The notes under the pieces: model-generated
Told to the model about the DNA's origin: nothing
What the model saw: only the letters and a program-made list of their open reading frames with translations
The model's database searches: none
Program-made: the position numbers and the translations under genes
Assembly: GCF_004793545.1 (NCBI RefSeq)
Contig: NZ_SRYA01000020.1
Span: forward strand, 1 to 64,000
Direction: 5' to 3'
Origin: Petralouisia muris
Lineage (GTDB): Bacteria > Bacillota > Clostridia > Lachnospirales > Lachnospiraceae
DNA: 64,000 nucleotides
Part shown: one piece after another, positions 62,714-64,000 of the stretch
Layout: each line of letters opens with the position of its first letter
Position numbering within the stretch: position 1 is the first letter of the stretch

Positions 62714-64000
62714 TTATGACGATCTCCCTTTTGTCTTTAACCTGATTTCCAATGTCTGCTCCAATATGTATTTGCAGTCCTCCGCTTCCACCTGAATGGC
62801 TGCGTTGGTTTGGGATTCACAGGTAAGATTTATCTTTTCATTGCCTATGAGAAAATGCACCTGCACACCTTCGATCACCATGCGAAAATCCATGTTTTTC
62901 CAATGTCCGGGAAGATGCGGATTCAAATACAAAATCCCGTTTTCATAGCGGACGCCTGCAAATCCGAAAATCAGACAGTTCCAGATCCCGCCTAATGATG
63001 CAGAATGAATTCCGTCCGTACTGTCATGGGGATTTTCGTCCAGATCCACCACCAGACAGTTTCGGAAAAATTCCCAGGACAGCTCCATGGCTCCGATTGC
63101 CGCGCATGCCTGGGCATGGGCGCAATAACTTAAAGAAGAATCATGAATAGTTCTTTCTTCATAGAACAGCACATTTTTTTTCACCGTTTCCTTATCGAAG
63201 AGATGGGGAAACAGATTTAAAAGCATAACCACATCCGCCTGTTTCAACACCTGCATATTGACAATTTCCTCTCTGGAATAATCAAACAGAACCGCCTGCT
63301 TAATCTGGGAAGTCTTGTATTTTTTGATGTTTTCCAGACAGGGTTTGGTTAAAAACGTGTCATCCTGGGGAATAATACCATCCTCCCCCGGAACCGGGAG
63401 ATACATTTTCTTCAGAAATTCTTCCCATCTGTCCAGTTCTTTTTCAATCTGAAGTTTCCAGTTCAGCGCAGCAAATACATCCGGCTGCTTCTCCTTTAAG
63501 GTTCTGGCATAGCGGAGGGCTGTTTTCACACAATAAACCGCCATATAATTAGTGTAGGCATTATTATCCACATGTTCCGTATATTCATCCGGGCCGATGA
63601 CATCAAAAATTCCGTATTTCTGACGCTGTTTTTCCCATTTGGCGCAGGATGCCCAGAACCTTGCCGCCTCGAAAACAATCTCATATCCACATTCTTCCAT
63701 AAACTGCCGGTCGCCGGTGGCCCTGTTATATTGCTCCACCGCATAAGCGATATCTGCAGTCACATGATATTCCTTAATGCCGGACCACACTTTGTTGGCT
63801 TTGCCGGTATGTATATTCAGCGCCGCATACAGGGGAGTTTCTTCTTCGCCGCTTTTCGCTGCTTCCCAGGGAAACATCGCGCCTTTAAATCCATAGTCCC
63901 GGGCCTTCTTCCTTGCCCCGTCCAATCCATGATACCGGAATTCCAAAAGGCGTTTTGCCTCTTGGGGATACAGATACAGAAGCATCGGAAACAGGAAAAT
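62714..64000 (-). CDS. Glycoside hydrolase family 65 disaccharide phosphorylase, C-terminal part
   Basis: The gene runs off the right edge, so only about the last 428 residues are visible (frame open to 64000). The catalytic (alpha/alpha)6 barrel shows RYHGLDGARKKARDYGFKGAMFPWE, DVIGPDEYTEHVDNN with the catalytic general-acid Glu, and the C-terminal beta domain ends the protein. Members act on maltose, trehalose, kojibiose or nigerose with phosphate, releasing beta-glucose-1-phosphate. The substrate cannot be settled from this part. The ATG-like Met at 63985 is internal and not the start. Confidence 0.93.
   Translation of the reverse strand: MFLFPMLLYLYPQEAKRLLEFRYHGLDGARKKARDYGFKGAMFPWEAAKSGEEETPLYAALNIHTGKANKVWSGIKEYHVTADIAYAVEQYNRATGDRQFMEECGYEIVFEAARFWASCAKWEKQRQKYGIFDVIGPDEYTEHVDNNAYTNYMAVYCVKTALRYARTLKEKQPDVFAALNWKLQIEKELDRWEEFLKKMYLPVPGEDGIIPQDDTFLTKPCLENIKKYKTSQIKQAVLFDYSREEIVNMQVLKQADVVMLLNLFPHLFDKETVKKNVLFYEERTIHDSSLSYCAHAQACAAIGAMELSWEFFRNCLVVDLDENPHDSTDGIHSASLGGIWNCLIFGFAGVRYENGILYLNPHLPGHWKNMDFRMVIEGVQVHFLIGNEKINLTCESQTNAAIQVEAEDCKYILEQTLEIRLKTKGRSS

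Noticed and set aside
1-64000. CRISPR array or cas genes
   Set aside because: No run of regularly spaced direct repeats and no Cas-like proteins were seen. The only tandem repeats are the three units at 22313-22424.
1-64000. Insertion sequence or transposase genes
   Set aside because: No DDE, HUH or serine-type transposase or complete IS ends were recognised, although several inverted repeats could mark old elements.

Overview
The window looks like chromosomal DNA of a motile, spore-lineage Clostridia, most likely a Lachnospiraceae member. Reasons: low-to-moderate GC, strong AGGAGG-type ribosome binding sites, a birA/DUF6145/coaX/dusB/greA/lysS series, a BofA-family protein with a DUF2508 neighbour, a gdpP-rplI-dnaB operon, and Lachnospiraceae-type flagellin with a DUF6240-like protein. 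This assignment is inference from gene content and order; no search was run.

Layout. 61-7313 (minus): housekeeping run argF, birA, DUF6145, coaX, dusB, an unknown gene, greA, lysS. 7449-10471 (minus): an SPFH/NfeD membrane pair and a secreted SH3/SleB-type cell-wall hydrolase. 10777-12507 (plus): a chemoreceptor. 12737-17467: pgi, a small membrane protein, murG, a HIT protein and a flavodoxin/SCP2 protein. 17539-27246 (minus): a compact eleven-gene tad/Flp pilus operon with two prepilin peptidases, TadZ, TadA, TadB, TadC, a Flp-like pilin, a DUF5702 protein, two TadE-like proteins and an FHA protein. 27382-33328: bofA, DUF2508, then fliS, flagellin and a 1041-residue protein whose C-terminus resembles the FliK hook-length domain. 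33510-34487: a 2[4Fe-4S] ferredoxin and a MerR-like regulator. 34788-37138: a decayed sugar-use cluster (ROK regulator, zinc dehydrogenase, GPH-type transporter), all broken. 37135-41015 (minus): gdpP-rplI-dnaB. 41398-44186: dacF, trmB and two small genes. 44333-48403: a broken S66 peptidase, a PLD-nuclease/helicase and an overlapping methyltransferase. 48458-51403: pepT and a large membrane protein. 51560-53784: tRNA-Lys followed by an AT-rich accessory segment with an XRE regulator and gene remnants, bracketed by 28-bp direct repeats. 53829-55944 (minus): a two-component system. 56257-58383: a membrane-anchored coiled-coil Glu/Pro-rich protein ending in three motifs that resemble the FliM/FliN CheY-binding peptide. 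58563-64000 (minus): glycerate kinase, an ADP-ribosylglycohydrolase-family protein, beta-phosphoglucomutase and a GH65 phosphorylase cut by the window edge.

How the genes work together. Three surface themes recur: swimming (receptor, flagellin, FliS, FliK-like protein, possible CheY-binding scaffold), Tad pili, and cell-wall turnover (murG, dacF, SleB-like hydrolase). GH65 plus PgmB form a standard disaccharide phosphorolysis route feeding glucose-6-phosphate to Pgi. Erosion is visible in the sugar-use cluster and in the S66 peptidase. The most novel-looking items are the triple FliM-like motif protein, the FliK-like DUF6240 protein with repeated helical motifs, the tandem YH/C/CxxC modules on a TadE-like pseudopilin, the PLD-helicase/methyltransferase pair, and a small family of intergenic repeats with core GATATTYAACCGCCG.
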